A stretch of 64,000 bases of DNA from Amaurobius ferox (GCA_951213105.1 OX578140.1:27744362-27808361), one strand, 5' to 3'; counted from the stretch's first letter, positions 45,900 to 58,488 are shown. Numbers and translations are program-made. The notes: generated by a model not told the origin, from the letters alone.

Positions 45900-46620
45900 G
45901 TTATTTATGATTTATGTATCATATATTTTTATTTGTGTAGATTTGTGAATTTGCATGAATATTTCTTAATTAGGTGTCTTATAAGAAGTAAATGAGTATA
46001 GCGGTATATAAATACAAAAATGAAAACACATAAAAGCGTAAAAAGTTATTTACATAATTTTTTAAATGTTATATTAAATCAGAGATGCCGTTCTTTATAA
46101 GAATACATAATGGGGTAGATAAATAGTCCAATATTTCCATTTGAAAAACAGGAAAATGATTTATGTAATGATTAAATAAAGAAAACGTAAATTTGTTCAC
46201 AAAAATTATATAGAAAAAACGAATCTGGTAGATGTTTTGTTGACACAATGAATCATACTCAACATTTTAATATTAAACCATATTACTGGCTACCTTAAAT
46301 TCCTGGACGCCATTGCGATTACAAATAACAAACTCTAAATTTATAAATATTGCCATTGTTTTAAAAAATAAATTTCCATAGCTAGTTTATATTTCTATAA
46401 TTATTGACTAAAAACTAATCAAATTGAATGCTTTATCAATAAGTAGTATCAAAACTTAAACTTACCTCATATTATAGTCATTTAAGAACACTTTTTGAAT
46501 GGACAACTTTATTAGACGCATCTACGTGATTTGAGATCAGCTTAATAAAAGTAACCTCAAACAAACTGGTTTACCTTATCTCCGATAGGTGGCAATAATC
46601 AAGATGGAAAATAGTATATG
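45900..46620. other. no recognised feature
   Basis: AT-rich, unassigned. Confidence 0.4.
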
Positions 46621-46685
46621 CTCACTTTACCGTGTGGTCACTTTACACATGGGGTCACTTTACTGATGTGGTCACTTTAGCCACA
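46621..46685. repeat. four tandem copies of a ~17-bp unit
   Basis: TCACTTTACCGTGTGG, TCACTTTACACATGGGG, TCACTTTACTGATGTGG and TCACTTTAGCCACACC follow each other. The constant part is TCACTTTA. Confidence 0.9.
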
Positions 46686-48399
46686 CCTCCCCTACATACA
46701 GATTATGGATCGATCTATATACATATATATCAACTTGTATAAATATTTTTCCTTCAACATGCCAAGTGGATTCTACACATTGTGACTCCCATATATACAG
46801 GTAGTAAATACTCCTATAATAATTTTACGTAATACTCTTACATAATACCCCTCTAATACTCCAAATATACTCCTACATAAAGATGGCGCAACAGCGACCA
46901 TCTTGTTGACTCCTAGTTTAAGCGATGACTATACTTTGCGAAAAAAGGGTTATGTTCTCGCCCTTTTGAGGGATCTCGAGAAAATCGAAACATACTTGCC
47001 TGCATTCTTGAATGATTGGTAGAATTTTGACAGCAAAATTATCTATTTTACATCTAATTTACGTAACGCTTATCAGTCATGTAACATGCAATCGTCATTG
47101 GAATAGCACAGACAGACGATGACTGACTGGGACGGTCGGGATCAAAATGGCAGTTACGCCAGTCTGTATAGGACACTTACTACATATTTTTGTCCTTCTT
47201 CATGTAGTCTAGTTATAGAATGTCTCTTTCGAGATACAGGGGTTGAGGAATCAAATTTTGATATTCTATTGATATTTATAATATCTATATACTGTAAAAA
47301 TTTGTGGTGGAGCAACTTTAAACTAGGGCAGAAATATGAGTTTGTTAAAGTCAAGATGGCATCACCTAAAATTGGGGGAATGCGATTTTTATTTCCGATT
47401 CCAGGAAGCTGGTAGAGTGCTAGTATCTAGTTTTAGATATTGTGAAATTTAGCATCACCCTATATATTTACCGGTTTTCAGAATAAGCACAATTTCAAAT
47501 TAAATATGACATTCCCGTCGTCTACTAATTCTATATAAATATCTATAAACGAAAAGATCTAAAATACTATAAAGGAGACATATTTGATATATGCTTCTAA
47601 CTTAAATATCACCTCAACTACATGGTCGATTTTTATAAATTTTGCTGGCAATAAATTTATGCCCAGGAAATACTCTGATCTAAGTCTTAGCGAAAAGTTT
47701 AGCATACGTTTTTTGCGTAAAGTTTAAAGGTATATCAAAAGTTAAAATTCCAATTCTGTCCTTTAGAACCGCCTTAAACTCAAGAAATACTTAACAAATG
47801 CTCGTATGTTTTTACTGGTTTGGTAAGTTTCGTAAGGAATAGGTTTATGAACAAAGATATTTCCGATTTTGCAAAGCCTTATTATAATGAAATGGTAGAT
47901 CCAAAACACGTTTTCAAGGATATTTTGGAGTTTTATACTACTAAATTCGCAATCAAACCTGGTAAAATCAACTTTAGCAATCAATAAAACTTAGCCTCCC
48001 AGAAAAAAATATTGAGTTTTTACTAAGATTCTTAAGATTTCCTCAGTTATTAAATTACCTTCCTTTATCTATTTATAATTGATGTTTATAACCCTACAGC
48101 GGATCAACCGATTTATAAGCTTTTTTCACTGATATGTTAAGCTTAAATGATTATTTAGGACAAATATATATTGTATAAAGCGTTCATTCCATGCCGGTAC
48201 TCCTTCAAGAACCACTATGTATTTATGCCAGTTTCTTATAATTCTAAAATGCAGTGTACTTCATTTTATAATTTGCTCCGTTTATTATAGTGATTTTAAA
48301 AACAATTTACTTTAATCGATTGGATATCACACAAATACGCTTAAAGTCACCTATAAGTAAAACTCTTATGTGCAAAGTAATGTTCATGACCGAGACTTT
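46686..48399. other. no recognised feature
   Basis: Mostly AT-rich with a mixed patch at 46880-47420. The frame at 47119-47415 (+) is open for 98 codons but resembles nothing I know and is overlapped antisense by another frame. Confidence 0.35.
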
Positions 48400-48680
48400 A
48401 AATTTAGAATTATTAACGTTACTAACACTGAGTTTTCTAATGAAAATGCACTCTGAGTAGCAACGTAGAATATATTCAAAATTACGGTTCTTGAACTGTG
48501 TTAGAGCCATTAAAATTATGCCATTAAAATATTTAAATGAAAATGTGGTATGCATAGAGAAAGAGAAATTAAGTTGGAGAATGTTGAGGGCCATTAAAGA
48601 CCAAATATTTTTGTTTATAGAATAATAGATAATTTATTGCTATTCTAAATTAAATGAAACACATTTTTGGAGCTACAGTT
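48400..48680 (+). repeat. Family F old repeat, copy 2
   Basis: Matches 45410: AATATATTCAAAATTACGGT, TAGAGCCATTAAAATTATG, GAATAATAGATAATTT. Confidence 0.4.
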
Positions 48681-49055
48681 ACCACATAAGTCTGATTATA
48701 GCTCGAAGTTTTTTGATAAATTTTGATGTAATGGCACGTTATATTCAAGGACTAAAAATGTTTTGGATAACGAAATGTCGTCTAGGTATGAGAGGGTAGT
48801 GGACGTGGTTGACAACGTAGCTATGTGTGTTATTTGTTCTACTGCCACATATCAGAAAGAGGATAAACAAATTTGTCTGAGGTTAAGATTTTTTAGGCTT
48901 TCTCCGAAATGAATATACGTTTAAAAACGTTTTACACATAAAAGAGTGTTTTTTGCTGATTTTTGAAGATTATTATTGATTTTACTGCCTATTATATTAG
49001 TTTATAACCAGTAATTATAGAACATTTTTGTTTCATGCTATGGATATTCACTTTT

Positions 49056-50346
49056 AACACTTTACAACAAAGTTAAAAGTGTTTATGACTTTGTTCATTC
49101 TGTCTGTCTGTCTGTCAGCACGATAAATGCCGTAAAAATGACTTGTACCTTGTTGACTTTTTGAGTCAAAATGAAATGTTAGTATGTTGTTCAGACAGTC
49201 TGTAGGACCTATGAGAATATAAATGAATAATATCACCCAATACGTTTTGGATAGAACCCGGGTTGAAAAAGTGAAATATATTGAGCCCTATGGGACCTCA
49301 TTTTTCAAACATTTTTTAAGCGAATTTAAAATTCACAAATTGTTTCGAAAAATTTAGGTAATATTCAAATTATTTCATACAATATATAAAAAATAAATTC
49401 AGCGAAATATATTCAGTAGTTCTTTAAATAAAAATTAAAATAATAATAACACCTCTTATATGAAGCGATCACGTGACCACGATATGAAAAGATCACGTGA
49501 CCCACTTCAAAATGATATATGGCATCCATCTTGTCTCAAAATCGTGATTTTTAAAGTCCGTTTCAATTCATATTGAGTGTTGTATCCATCCTTAAACCAT
49601 TTTATTTATGCTTAAATTCTGTGCATCTGCATACTGAAACAACACAATTACAATATATTTGAGTTTAAATGCTCATCCAAATTTGATTATTTCTACAACA
49701 AAACCTATTTTTCACCTATGTAAAATCTAAGCAGCAAAATATGTAGAGTGAGTTGTATTAGACTTGCTGTATTTCTTTAACACAAATGTATTTAGCTCAT
49801 GGAGTCTGCATAGCTGATATGAATGAAATATTCATTGATTTTACAAAGAGAAGGACGGTTTTTTTCGCTGAAGTTTTTAGTACAGAGTTTAATTAATTGT
49901 AGCTCCATAGTCTTAATTTTTAAATAAAATATATTATTATAGTATTGTGATGAATGAAATGAATGGGAACTTGTTCATGGATGAAATGCTGCTTTTATAA
50001 AGAGGAGTGTTTTTTTTTTTAATGAATTTCAGTTTTTTTCGATGAAGTTTTCAAATATAATAAATTATCGTAGTATTATGATAATTCTAAAATTATTACC
50101 GAGGAATGTATCCCATTTTAGAGATGTTTACCAGCAATTTATATTTCAATGCCGTCATTTGAATGAAGTTCATTTTTTTCGATGAAGGTTTAAGTTTTCA
50201 AATATAATAAATTAATGCAGATTGTGATAAGTTTCAAAATATTATCGAGGAATGTATTGCATTTTAGACTTGTTTTAAATAAAATTGCATTGAAGTTGGA
50301 AAGTGTTTCATAATCAATGCTTTAAGCATGATTGAACTTTCTTGTT
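49056..50346 (-). mobile_element. Family C copy 3
   Basis: 3' hairpin at 49056-49083 (AACACTTTACAACAAAGTT...AAAGTGTT), a short CTGT tract, GTCAGCACGATAAATGCCG, CAGACAGTCTGTAGGACC and AACCCGGGTTGAAAAA. The middle has ATCACGTGACC blocks, and the 5' end at ~50280-50346 reads GGAAAGTGTTTCATAATCAA and the TTTAAGCATGATTG hairpin. About 1.29 kb, no coding content. Confidence 0.75.
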
Positions 50347-50388
50347 TAAATTTTGCAGCAAGCCTGCCAAAACGAACGCCATTTTTTT

Positions 50389-51852
50389 AACACTTTACAA
50401 CAAAGTTGAAAAGTGTTTATGACTTAGTTCATTCTATCTGTCTGTCTGTCCGTTAGCACGATTACTGCCGTAAAAATGACTTAATCAAAATGAAATTTTA
50501 GTATGTTGTTCAGACGGTCCGTAGGACCTATGGGAATATAAATGAATAATATCACCCAATTAGTTTTGGATTGAACCCGGGTTGAAAAAATGAAATACAT
50601 TGAGCCCTATGGGACCTAATTTTTCAAACATTTTTTAAGCGGATTTAAAATTAACAAATTGCTTCGAAAATTCTAGGTAATATTTAAATTGTTCCATAAA
50701 ATATTTAAAAAAAATTCAGCGAAATATATTCAGTAGTTCTTTAAATAAAAATTAAAATAATAATTACACCTCTTATATGAAACTATCACGTGACCATGAT
50801 ATGAAACGATCACATGATCCACTTCAAAATGATATATGGCATCCATCTTGTTTCAAAATCGTGATTTTTTAAGTTCTTTTTAATTCATATTGAGTGTTGT
50901 ATCCGTCCTAAAACTATTTTATTTTCGCTTAAATTCTGTGCATCTACATACCGAAACAACGCAAATACAATATATTTCAGTTTAAATGATTATTCAAATT
51001 TGATTATTTCTACAACTAAGCCAATTTTTCACTTATTCTACATATTTTGCTGTTTACATTTTACATGAGTTGTATTAGAATTGTTGTATTTCTTTAACAC
51101 AAAATTATTTAGTCTTTGGAGTCTGCATGGCTGATATGAATAAAATATTAATTGATTTTATAAAAAGACGGACGATTTGTTTCGATGAAGTTTTAAGCAT
51201 AGAGTTTAATTACTTGTGGCTCCATGGTCTTAATTTTTAAATGAAATAAATTATTATTGTATTGTGATAAATGAAATGAATGGGAGAAAGTATGAATGAA
51301 ATTCTGTTTTTATAGAAAGATCCAGGCGTGTTATTTTTTCTATGACGTAATTTGAATTAATTTCAGTTGTTTTCGATGAAGTTTTCAAATATAATAAATT
51401 ATCATAGTATTATGATAGTTTTAAAAATATTACCATGGAATGTATCGCATTTTAGAGATATTTAAACCAGGCAATTTATATTTCAATGCCGTCATTTGAA
51501 TGAAGTTCATTTTTTTCAATGAAGGTTTATGTTTTCAATTATAATAAATTAATATAGTATTGTGATAAGTTTTAAAATATTACCGAGGAATGTATTGCAT
51601 TTTCGACTTTTTTAAATAAAATTGCATTGAAGTTGGAATGTGTTTCATAATCAATTCTTTAAGCATGATTGATCTTTCTTGTTTTTTATGAAGGTTTAAG
51701 TTTTCAAATATAATAAATTAATATAGTATTGTGATAAGTTCTAAAATATTACCGAGGAATGTATTGCGTTTTAGACATGTTTAAAGAAAATTGCATTAAA
51801 TTTGGAAAGTGTTTCATAATCAATGCTTTAAGCATGATTGATCTTTCTTGTT
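50389..51852 (-). mobile_element. Family C copy 4, with a duplicated 5' end
   Basis: 3' hairpin at 50389-50417, then the same order of blocks as copy 3. Its 5' side holds the ~150-bp block three times (about 51360, 51500 and 51690), and the terminal module GTTTCATAATCAAT...GATTGATCTTTCTTG occurs twice, ending at ~51682 and ~51852. It lies in the same orientation as copy 3, 42 bp away. Confidence 0.75.
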
Positions 51853-52075
51853 AGTAGAATGACAAATTTTATAGATTTAGTATTATGTTTCTTGTATTCG
51901 CAATGGCATCTAGACGGACAAGGTGACTAGCAATACGGAAGTCAGTGGACTTCCTTTTATATCCGATGGTTATGACCCATTGCGTCAAAGAAACAGCTAC
52001 ACGATTATTTCTTGCGGTTATGGGCAATTAATGCTTATGTATGCATACAGTTATGTTTATATTTTAAGTTGTTAC
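51853..52075. other. short unassigned spacer
   Basis: No motif recognised. The frame 51923-52270 (+) runs from here into the SINE tails. Confidence 0.4.
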
Positions 52076-52238
52076 ACAAAGCATTGTGCTCCGGCCGTCC
52101 AAATAGCTGCTCTTAGTCCTTTGGACGAGTCGGACGGTCTGGGTCTTCAACAAAGCATTGTGCCAATCGGCCGTCCAAATAGATGCTCTAAGTCCTCGGA
52201 CGAGTCGGACGGTCTGGGTCTTCAACAAAGCATTGTGC
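52076..52238 (+). mobile_element. two tandem SINE tails with three target-duplication copies
   Basis: Two ~60-bp SINE 3' tails (52090-52149 and 52164-52224), each CGGCCGTCCAAATAG...GTCGGACGGTCTGGGTCTTC, are separated and flanked by three copies of ACAAAGCATTGTGC (52076-52089, 52150-52163, 52225-52238). Confidence 0.85.
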
Positions 52239-52394
52239 CATTTTTAAATAAGTGCAATTTTTATATTTGAAAATTTAATTTAAAAATTAAAGGATTGCAC
52301 TGCTTTTAATGAACAACAAGTGTGCCTCGTATTTACTGTATTTTAAAATGTGTGTTAAATATATTTTTATATTTTTAAGTACTTTAATTTTTTA

Positions 52395-53292
52395 TTACTT
52401 TCCTTATATACGTAATGTATAAGGAACGTATTATGACGCGGTCGAAAATTCAAATTCGAGTTTTTGACGGGAGAGCACGTTTCAAGCATCTCTGATCACG
52501 AATCAAATGTTTTTGAGGTGATGTCTGTGTGTGTGTGTGCCAGTGAGACTTGGGAGACGATATCTTACGATCAAATAGACCGATTCGAATGAAATTTGGT
52601 ATAAAAATCACAATCTGCGGATACTGGAAGCCTATTGTTTTTAAACGTAATCGAATGTACAGAACTCCCCTCAATTTTGGAGTGAAATTTTGAAAAAATC
52701 ATCAAAAAGTCTAAACCTTTAATAAAGTTACGAAAATAGGCATTTCTTATATAATTTTTTCTTAGAAAACGATTGACATAAACTTTAGAACGCTAGCATG
52801 AACCGTTCCCGAGATATTGCACATTTTTTAGATAAATTTATCAAAAATTCCCTAAATTAAAATAAAGTATATTAACTGTTGATAAACATGTTCACTTTTC
52901 ATATGTGACATCATTCTCGAGGATCTAGCTCGTTCCATTCATGAGAAAATATACTTTGAGCAATATGTTCGTATTTGAAGGCCAATAGTTATTTATCTGC
53001 TATAAAAATAACTTATTGCTCCATCCGTAACGCTTGTTGAAATTTTGGTGACGAATTTGGCAGAATGTTGCCAACTTGGCGACTTTTTTAAAAGTTGGCA
53101 ACTTAACGAAAATCTCGCCAAATGGATAAAAATGACACTATATCAATGAAATGACGATTATTTGACGAAAATTCAATATCTTAGAAAGAATATAAATATC
53201 TATTATAAGAAAAACCTAGTTTTTTATTATAAAAGTAGTAAATTCAATACATTACATGAGGAAAGTCATGTGTTGCACACATCAGATTATTT
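52395..53292 (-). mobile_element. Family A copy 4
   Basis: The 3' palindrome lies at the left (ACTTTCCTTATATACG...GTATAAGGAACGT). Then come the GTTTCAAGCATCTCTGATCA sentence, a short TGTG tract, CGAATGAAATTTGGTA, AGAACGCTAGCATGAACCGT, GCCAACTTGGCGAC, and the 5' leader at right (GGAAAGTCATGTGTTGC, ACACATCAGATT). Confidence 0.75.
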
Positions 53293-54695
53293 TATATAGT
53301 GACAAATTTAACTTACTAAGTCGGGCTAAGTGAATATTTGATAGAACTATATTCATTTATTTCTTATAATACACTTAGTCAATAAATAACTAAATGTATG
53401 CAAAAACGTAAATCTACATAAATAATAATATTATTTAAGAGTAATATTTTATTTTTTAAACTGATTAGTATATTTTAAAATAATTTTTTAGAGTGGTAAT
53501 TTTAGCCACACTATATGCAATATTTTTACTTCCTTGAAATCACATTTATCATATTCAAATTATTACATTATTAATACAGCAAACAAGACAATACAAGTGA
53601 GAACAATAACATGTAGAAAAACACAATATAAAAACAGAACACAGTATTTTGTTACAAGAGACTAGCAAGTCCTTTCAGATCGCTAAAATAAACTTTAATA
53701 AGGTGATATTGGCAACAGGTGCAATTCAAATTAACAAAAATTATCTTAAAATAATTAATTAGAATAGTGACAAAATACTTCCCGAATCCGTATATGAATA
53801 AATATAAACTTTCGGATTATACTTGAAACTGTTAAGTGATTTTACAGACTTTTGTTCAAAAGGTAAAATATTAAAATTTGTAGGGACTAACTACAAGAAG
53901 TTCTTACCCAAAATTTCAGGACTAACTTTAAGAATAACATAGTTGTGTAGTTGTAAAAATAAGTGTAACTTATGTTGTGCTTGATTTCAAAGTAGTTATG
54001 GTTCCTAAAAAAATGAATGCATTTGTAAATATAAAGGTAACTATAAAGGTAAATATAAAGGTAACACGTCCAAGTGCGTCCTTAACTCAGTAAGAGCGTC
54101 ATAATTGCTAATACGAAAAATCGCTTAATACTGCTTCAACTGAAATTTAATCAAAGAATATATTAGATTATAAAAATAATCACTGACTACCTCATTGAAT
54201 GTGGTAGTCATTTGACTCAGTGTCGTTCGTCTGTTAGCACGGAAGCTTTTATCTCAGACGTCGCTGGTCTCGATCATTCAGTAGACATACCATTGCACTG
54301 CCCCTTGAGGGTAGTAATGCCTTCCATGAGGTACACTAGATACACCCTTGGCACTGTCGAGTGAGATATCTTCAAAACTCAAAAACTTCAAAAATGCTGT
54401 GCTCAATGCGTCGAGCTCCAACTGTCATTCCACTTTCAAACTCGGTTAATTCCCGTTGCGTAGTCATTACTACGTTATTAAACCTCATTAAATACATTCA
54501 AGTCCAACAGGCAACACTGACAACCAGACTCTTTTTACTCTTTTAATGAGTTGCGAGCGCCATTTGTACATTTGCATTCTGCTATCTCATGAATTTTGGC
54601 ACTTGGGTGTATATTTAGTGTTATTCATAGCATATTATTTTCCAGTATTTAGAAAAAATAAACTGGATGAATTGCAAGATCTCACACGTTATTAC
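53293..54695. other. unassigned; short tandem repeat and a GC-richer patch
   Basis: A 13-bp unit (TATAAAGGTAAA type) repeats three times at 54029-54066. 54200-54560 is less AT-rich and ends in AAAAATAAACTGGATG. It may be an unrecognised element, but I see no termini. The frame at 54361-54546 has no recognised domain. Confidence 0.35.
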
Positions 54696-54869
54696 TTTAC
54701 TTATATACAATAATATATAAAGAAATTATTGTGACGAGGTCGAAAATTCAAAGTCGAGTTTTCGACGGGATAACACGTTTCAAGCACCCCTGATCACGAA
54801 TTGATCATTTATAAAGTGATGTCTGTCAGTGTGTGTGTGTGTGTATGTGTGTGTGTATGAGTGTGTGAA

Positions 54870-54901
<32 letters not shown>

Positions 54902-55634
54902 TGCGTCAGTGACACTGACACTGTGGAGACGATAACTGACGAAAGAATGGACCGATACGAACGAAATTTGGTACAAAAATTACAATCCAAAAACACTGGA
55001 AGCTTATTGTTTTTATACGTAATCGAATGTTCAGAACCCCTCTAAATTTTCGGGTGAAATTTTGAAAAATTAGACATTTCTTATGTAGTTTTTCATCAGA
55101 AAACGATTGACATAAATTTTAGAACGCTAACATGAACCGTTCTTGAGATATTGCACATATTTCAAAAAAATTATCAAAAAATCATACAAAAATATTTCCT
55201 ATTGAGAAACATGTTCACTTATTATATGTAATACCATGCGATAAATTTGTGACATCATTCTGGTGGATTTAGCCTGTTCCATTCATAAAAGAAGATACTT
55301 AGAGTAATACTTTTGCATTTGAACGCCAATAGTCATTTATCTTCTGTAAGAAAAACTTACTTATCCGTCCATAACGCTTGGAGAAATTTTGGGGACGGAT
55401 TTGGTGGAATGTCGCCAACTTGGCGACTTTTTTCAATGTTGTCAAATTAACGAAAACTCGCCAAATGGATAAAAATGATGCTAAATCAATGCAAATGGCG
55501 ACTCATTGACGAAAATTCAATATCTTAGAAGGAATACAAATATCTATTATAATAATAATCTATTTTTTTTACTGTAAAAGTAGTTAATTCATTGCATTAC
55601 ATAAGGAAAGTCATGTGCTGCCCACATGAGATTT
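54696..55634 (-). mobile_element. Family A copy 5
   Basis: 3' end at the left with an eroded palindrome (ACTTTACTTATATACAATAA). It shares CACCCCTGATCACGAATTG, the microsatellite position (here a long GT tract), GTTCTTGAGATATTGCACAT, GCCAACTTGGCGAC and the leader GGAAAGTCATGTGCTGCC, CACATGAGATTT. Confidence 0.75.
54827..54904. repeat. (GT)n microsatellite inside family A
   Basis: About 35 GT units with a few interruptions. The equivalent tract is short in the 52395, 29231 and 55941 copies and expanded in the 11447 copy. Confidence 0.92.
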
Positions 55635-55940
55635 CTTTTATATCAACACAGATAATCATCTTACCATATTTTATCAACGAGATTAGTTAAAATAATTAAA
55701 AGTTGATTTTGCATTTATAAGAAATACGTAATAAAGATAATTTCATATGGATTTATATTATGCTACTAGTTTATTGCAATTATATTCTTCTTCGAGATGG
55801 AGAGTTGCACTCGTAAAACTACTTCTTTCTACATTCAGTTTTCAGTCTGGAACTAAATTTTCTACCACGAATTCCTAAAGCCATTCCCACTGAAAGGACA
55901 CATTTGAGTTTCAATAATGCTGATAATTGTGACTTTAGAA

Positions 55941-56850
55941 GAAAAACTGATGCGAGCAGCATTCGACTTTCCTTATATAATGCAATGAATTTACTACTTT
56001 TACAGTAAAAGAGAATAGGTTAGTCTTATCGTGGATACTTATATTCTTCTAAGATACTGCCATTTCGTCAATTAGTCGTCATTTTCAATAATTAAGCTTC
56101 ATTTTTATCCATTTGGTGAGATTTGCGTTACTTTGGCAACATGTAAAAAGTCGCCAAGTTGGCGATATTCCGCCAAACTCTTCACCAAAATCTCGCCAAG
56201 CTTTATGGACGGAGAAATAAGTTATTCTTATAGCAGATTGCCGTTCAAATACAAAGGTATTACTCAAAGTATCTTTCCTCATGAATGGAACGAGCTAGAT
56301 CCACGAGAATGATGTCACCCAATTTATCGCATGATATCACCTATGAAAAGTGAACATGTTTCTCAAGAGTTAATATTTTTTTTTAATTTATGGAATTTTT
56401 TAGAAATTTATTTGAAAACTGTGAAATATCTCGAGAACGGTTTATACTAACGTTCTAAAGTTTATGTCAGTCGTTTTCTAAGGAAAAATTGCATAAGAAA
56501 TATATATTTGCGTAATTTTTTCAAAGGTTTTGATGTTCTGATGAATATTTTCAAAATTTTACTCGAAAATTTATGGGGGTTCTGAACATTCTATTGTGTT
56601 TAAAAACAATACGCTTCCATTATTCAAGGATTGTTATGTTTGTACCAAATTGCATTCGAATCGCTCCATTTGTTCGTGAGATATCGTCTCCACAGACTCA
56701 CTGACGCACACACACACAAACATCACCTCAAAAGTGTTCGATTCGTGATCAGGGACGCTTGAAACATGCTCTCCAGGCGAAAACTCGAGTTCGAATTTTT
56801 GTCCCCATCACAATACTTTCCTTATACATTATATGTAAATAAGGAAAGTA
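55941..56850 (+). mobile_element. Family A copy 6
   Basis: Leader GAAAAACTGATGCGAGCAGC, subterminal ACTTTCCTTATATA from 55966, and a 3' palindrome near 56816-56849. Oriented opposite to copy 5 and ~300 bp from it. Internal blocks in the standard order. Confidence 0.75.
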
Positions 56851-57339
56851 AAAAATCTATGTGGTTGAACACGTGAATACAATAAAATTATAATCCCTTC
56901 TCGATGGTCTCCTCTTTTATGGCAATATGAAGGAATAGAGAGAGTAGGTTGGACCATAGCCATCTTTATCTAAATAATATATAAAGGTGACAATGTTTAG
57001 AATGCTAGTTCGAGGGGAACCTGCTTGGGGGATACGAGATACCAACACGGTGAAAGCTTAATTACATACTGCACTTCGTAACCGACCCCCTTCTCCCATA
57101 GGATCCACGGAAAATTCTACGTGCGTTATCTCCTCCGAAACTGTATGACTCGTTCACTTTACCTCCTCACAGGGAGGCAGGAGGAGGTTTTGTACCTCCT
57201 CTGACTGCCCGTTAATACTTTTCTAGTTAAATGTGAATATATTTAAACTATTCGCTATATTTTCCGCGTGCAGTCTAGATAAATTCTAATCTTATGTTAT
57301 TAAATATTATTCCCTGCAGAATTTTATTATAAGCGAATG
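56851..57339. other. unassigned; one GC-richer patch
   Basis: 57000-57240 contains CTCCTCACAGGGAGGCAGGA and CTCCTCTGACTGCCCG, unlike the AT-rich surroundings. It may be a small insertion; no termini identified. Confidence 0.3.
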
Positions 57340-57680
57340 AATATTAAAATCCAGTTTTCTGCCGTCTTCCTTTCTCCAAGTAATTAAAATTTACTAATCC
57401 TGTGCCCACACACGCTGCTATAAAATAAGAGAATATTTTAACCTTTGTTTATCCGGTGTATCTCGTAACAGGAGTTTAATATTCAATGGTTAAATGATAT
57501 TGATAGCATTGTTGAATAGTTCATGAGTCGTAATATGTCCGAAAATTATGCATGCATAAATAGTAGAAGCGGTAAGTGAAACTTATCTAAAGACGAATTG
57601 CACCTTTATAGCAATAAAATATACTATATAGTTCTTTTAAATTAGACATTAGTCGTGAATAGAATAAAAAATGCATTTTC
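57340..57680 (+). repeat. Family G old direct repeat, copy 1
   Basis: Diverged but ordered match to 59290-59610: CTTCCTTTCTCCAAGTA, ATCTCGTAACAGGAGTTTAA, then GTAGAAGCGGTAAGTGAAAC and TTATCT. Confidence 0.4.
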
Positions 57681-58488
57681 TTCTCTTAAGTTGTTGTTCT
57701 CGCAATTAACATTGATCTATCTGGCTGCAAGAATGGACAGAAAGATTAAATTTAGATTTTTGATGATAGAATCAAACCTATTTTTCTGACATAACAATTA
57801 AAAATATGTAACGGAGCTGTCACACATGCATACATAAGCCTGCAAATAATTTTAATGTACTATTTACTATACTTGCAAAATACAATTATTCCCTACTGGT
57901 TAATGAATAACTAAAGCATGAATTTTTCAATTATCCGCTCGTAAAAATTAACACGTCTATTCTTATGTCTACATAATTCAATGTACAAGTTGAAACATTT
58001 TTGTTAGAATGATAAGATATACACAAAACTTTTTGCCGAACTATAGAATTATGCTAATCTTAGTTGATCGAATGCCTCTGAAATAAAGTATCACATTACC
58101 TAAAGAATACAGATTTCGATATATTTAAAAAAATAAATATATATGAAATAATTATCGTACGGATACGGTTCCCACGTCGTTGGAATAAATGTTTTTCGGT
58201 CTTTTAGATAGTGTCAAGATGCGATAATATTTTCCGTAGATTTGTGTGAATATTGCTCAATATTATGCTAAAATATAAAATAACTAAGAAAATATTTCGA
58301 ATTCAAATAAAAATGTCATCGAGGCACACATTCCTTGTTCTTGAAGTACATGTGTAATAAATTTGGCGATCGTACTACGCTCAGTTTTCCCATTACAGAT
58401 TTCACACACACACATTTTGACACACATACATTTTGTGTTATAGTGTAAACTTGGTATAGCTGATAATGTTATTAATTAATAAATATGA
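57681..58488. other. no recognised feature
   Basis: AT-rich, unassigned. Confidence 0.4.

Noticed and set aside
47119..47415. 98-codon frame as a small gene
   Set aside because: No recognisable domain or splice context, and an antisense frame covers most of it; length alone is not evidence in a 64-kb window.
51923..52270. 115-codon frame with an internal peptide repeat
   Set aside because: The repeated peptide comes from the two tandem SINE tails; the upstream part resembles nothing known.
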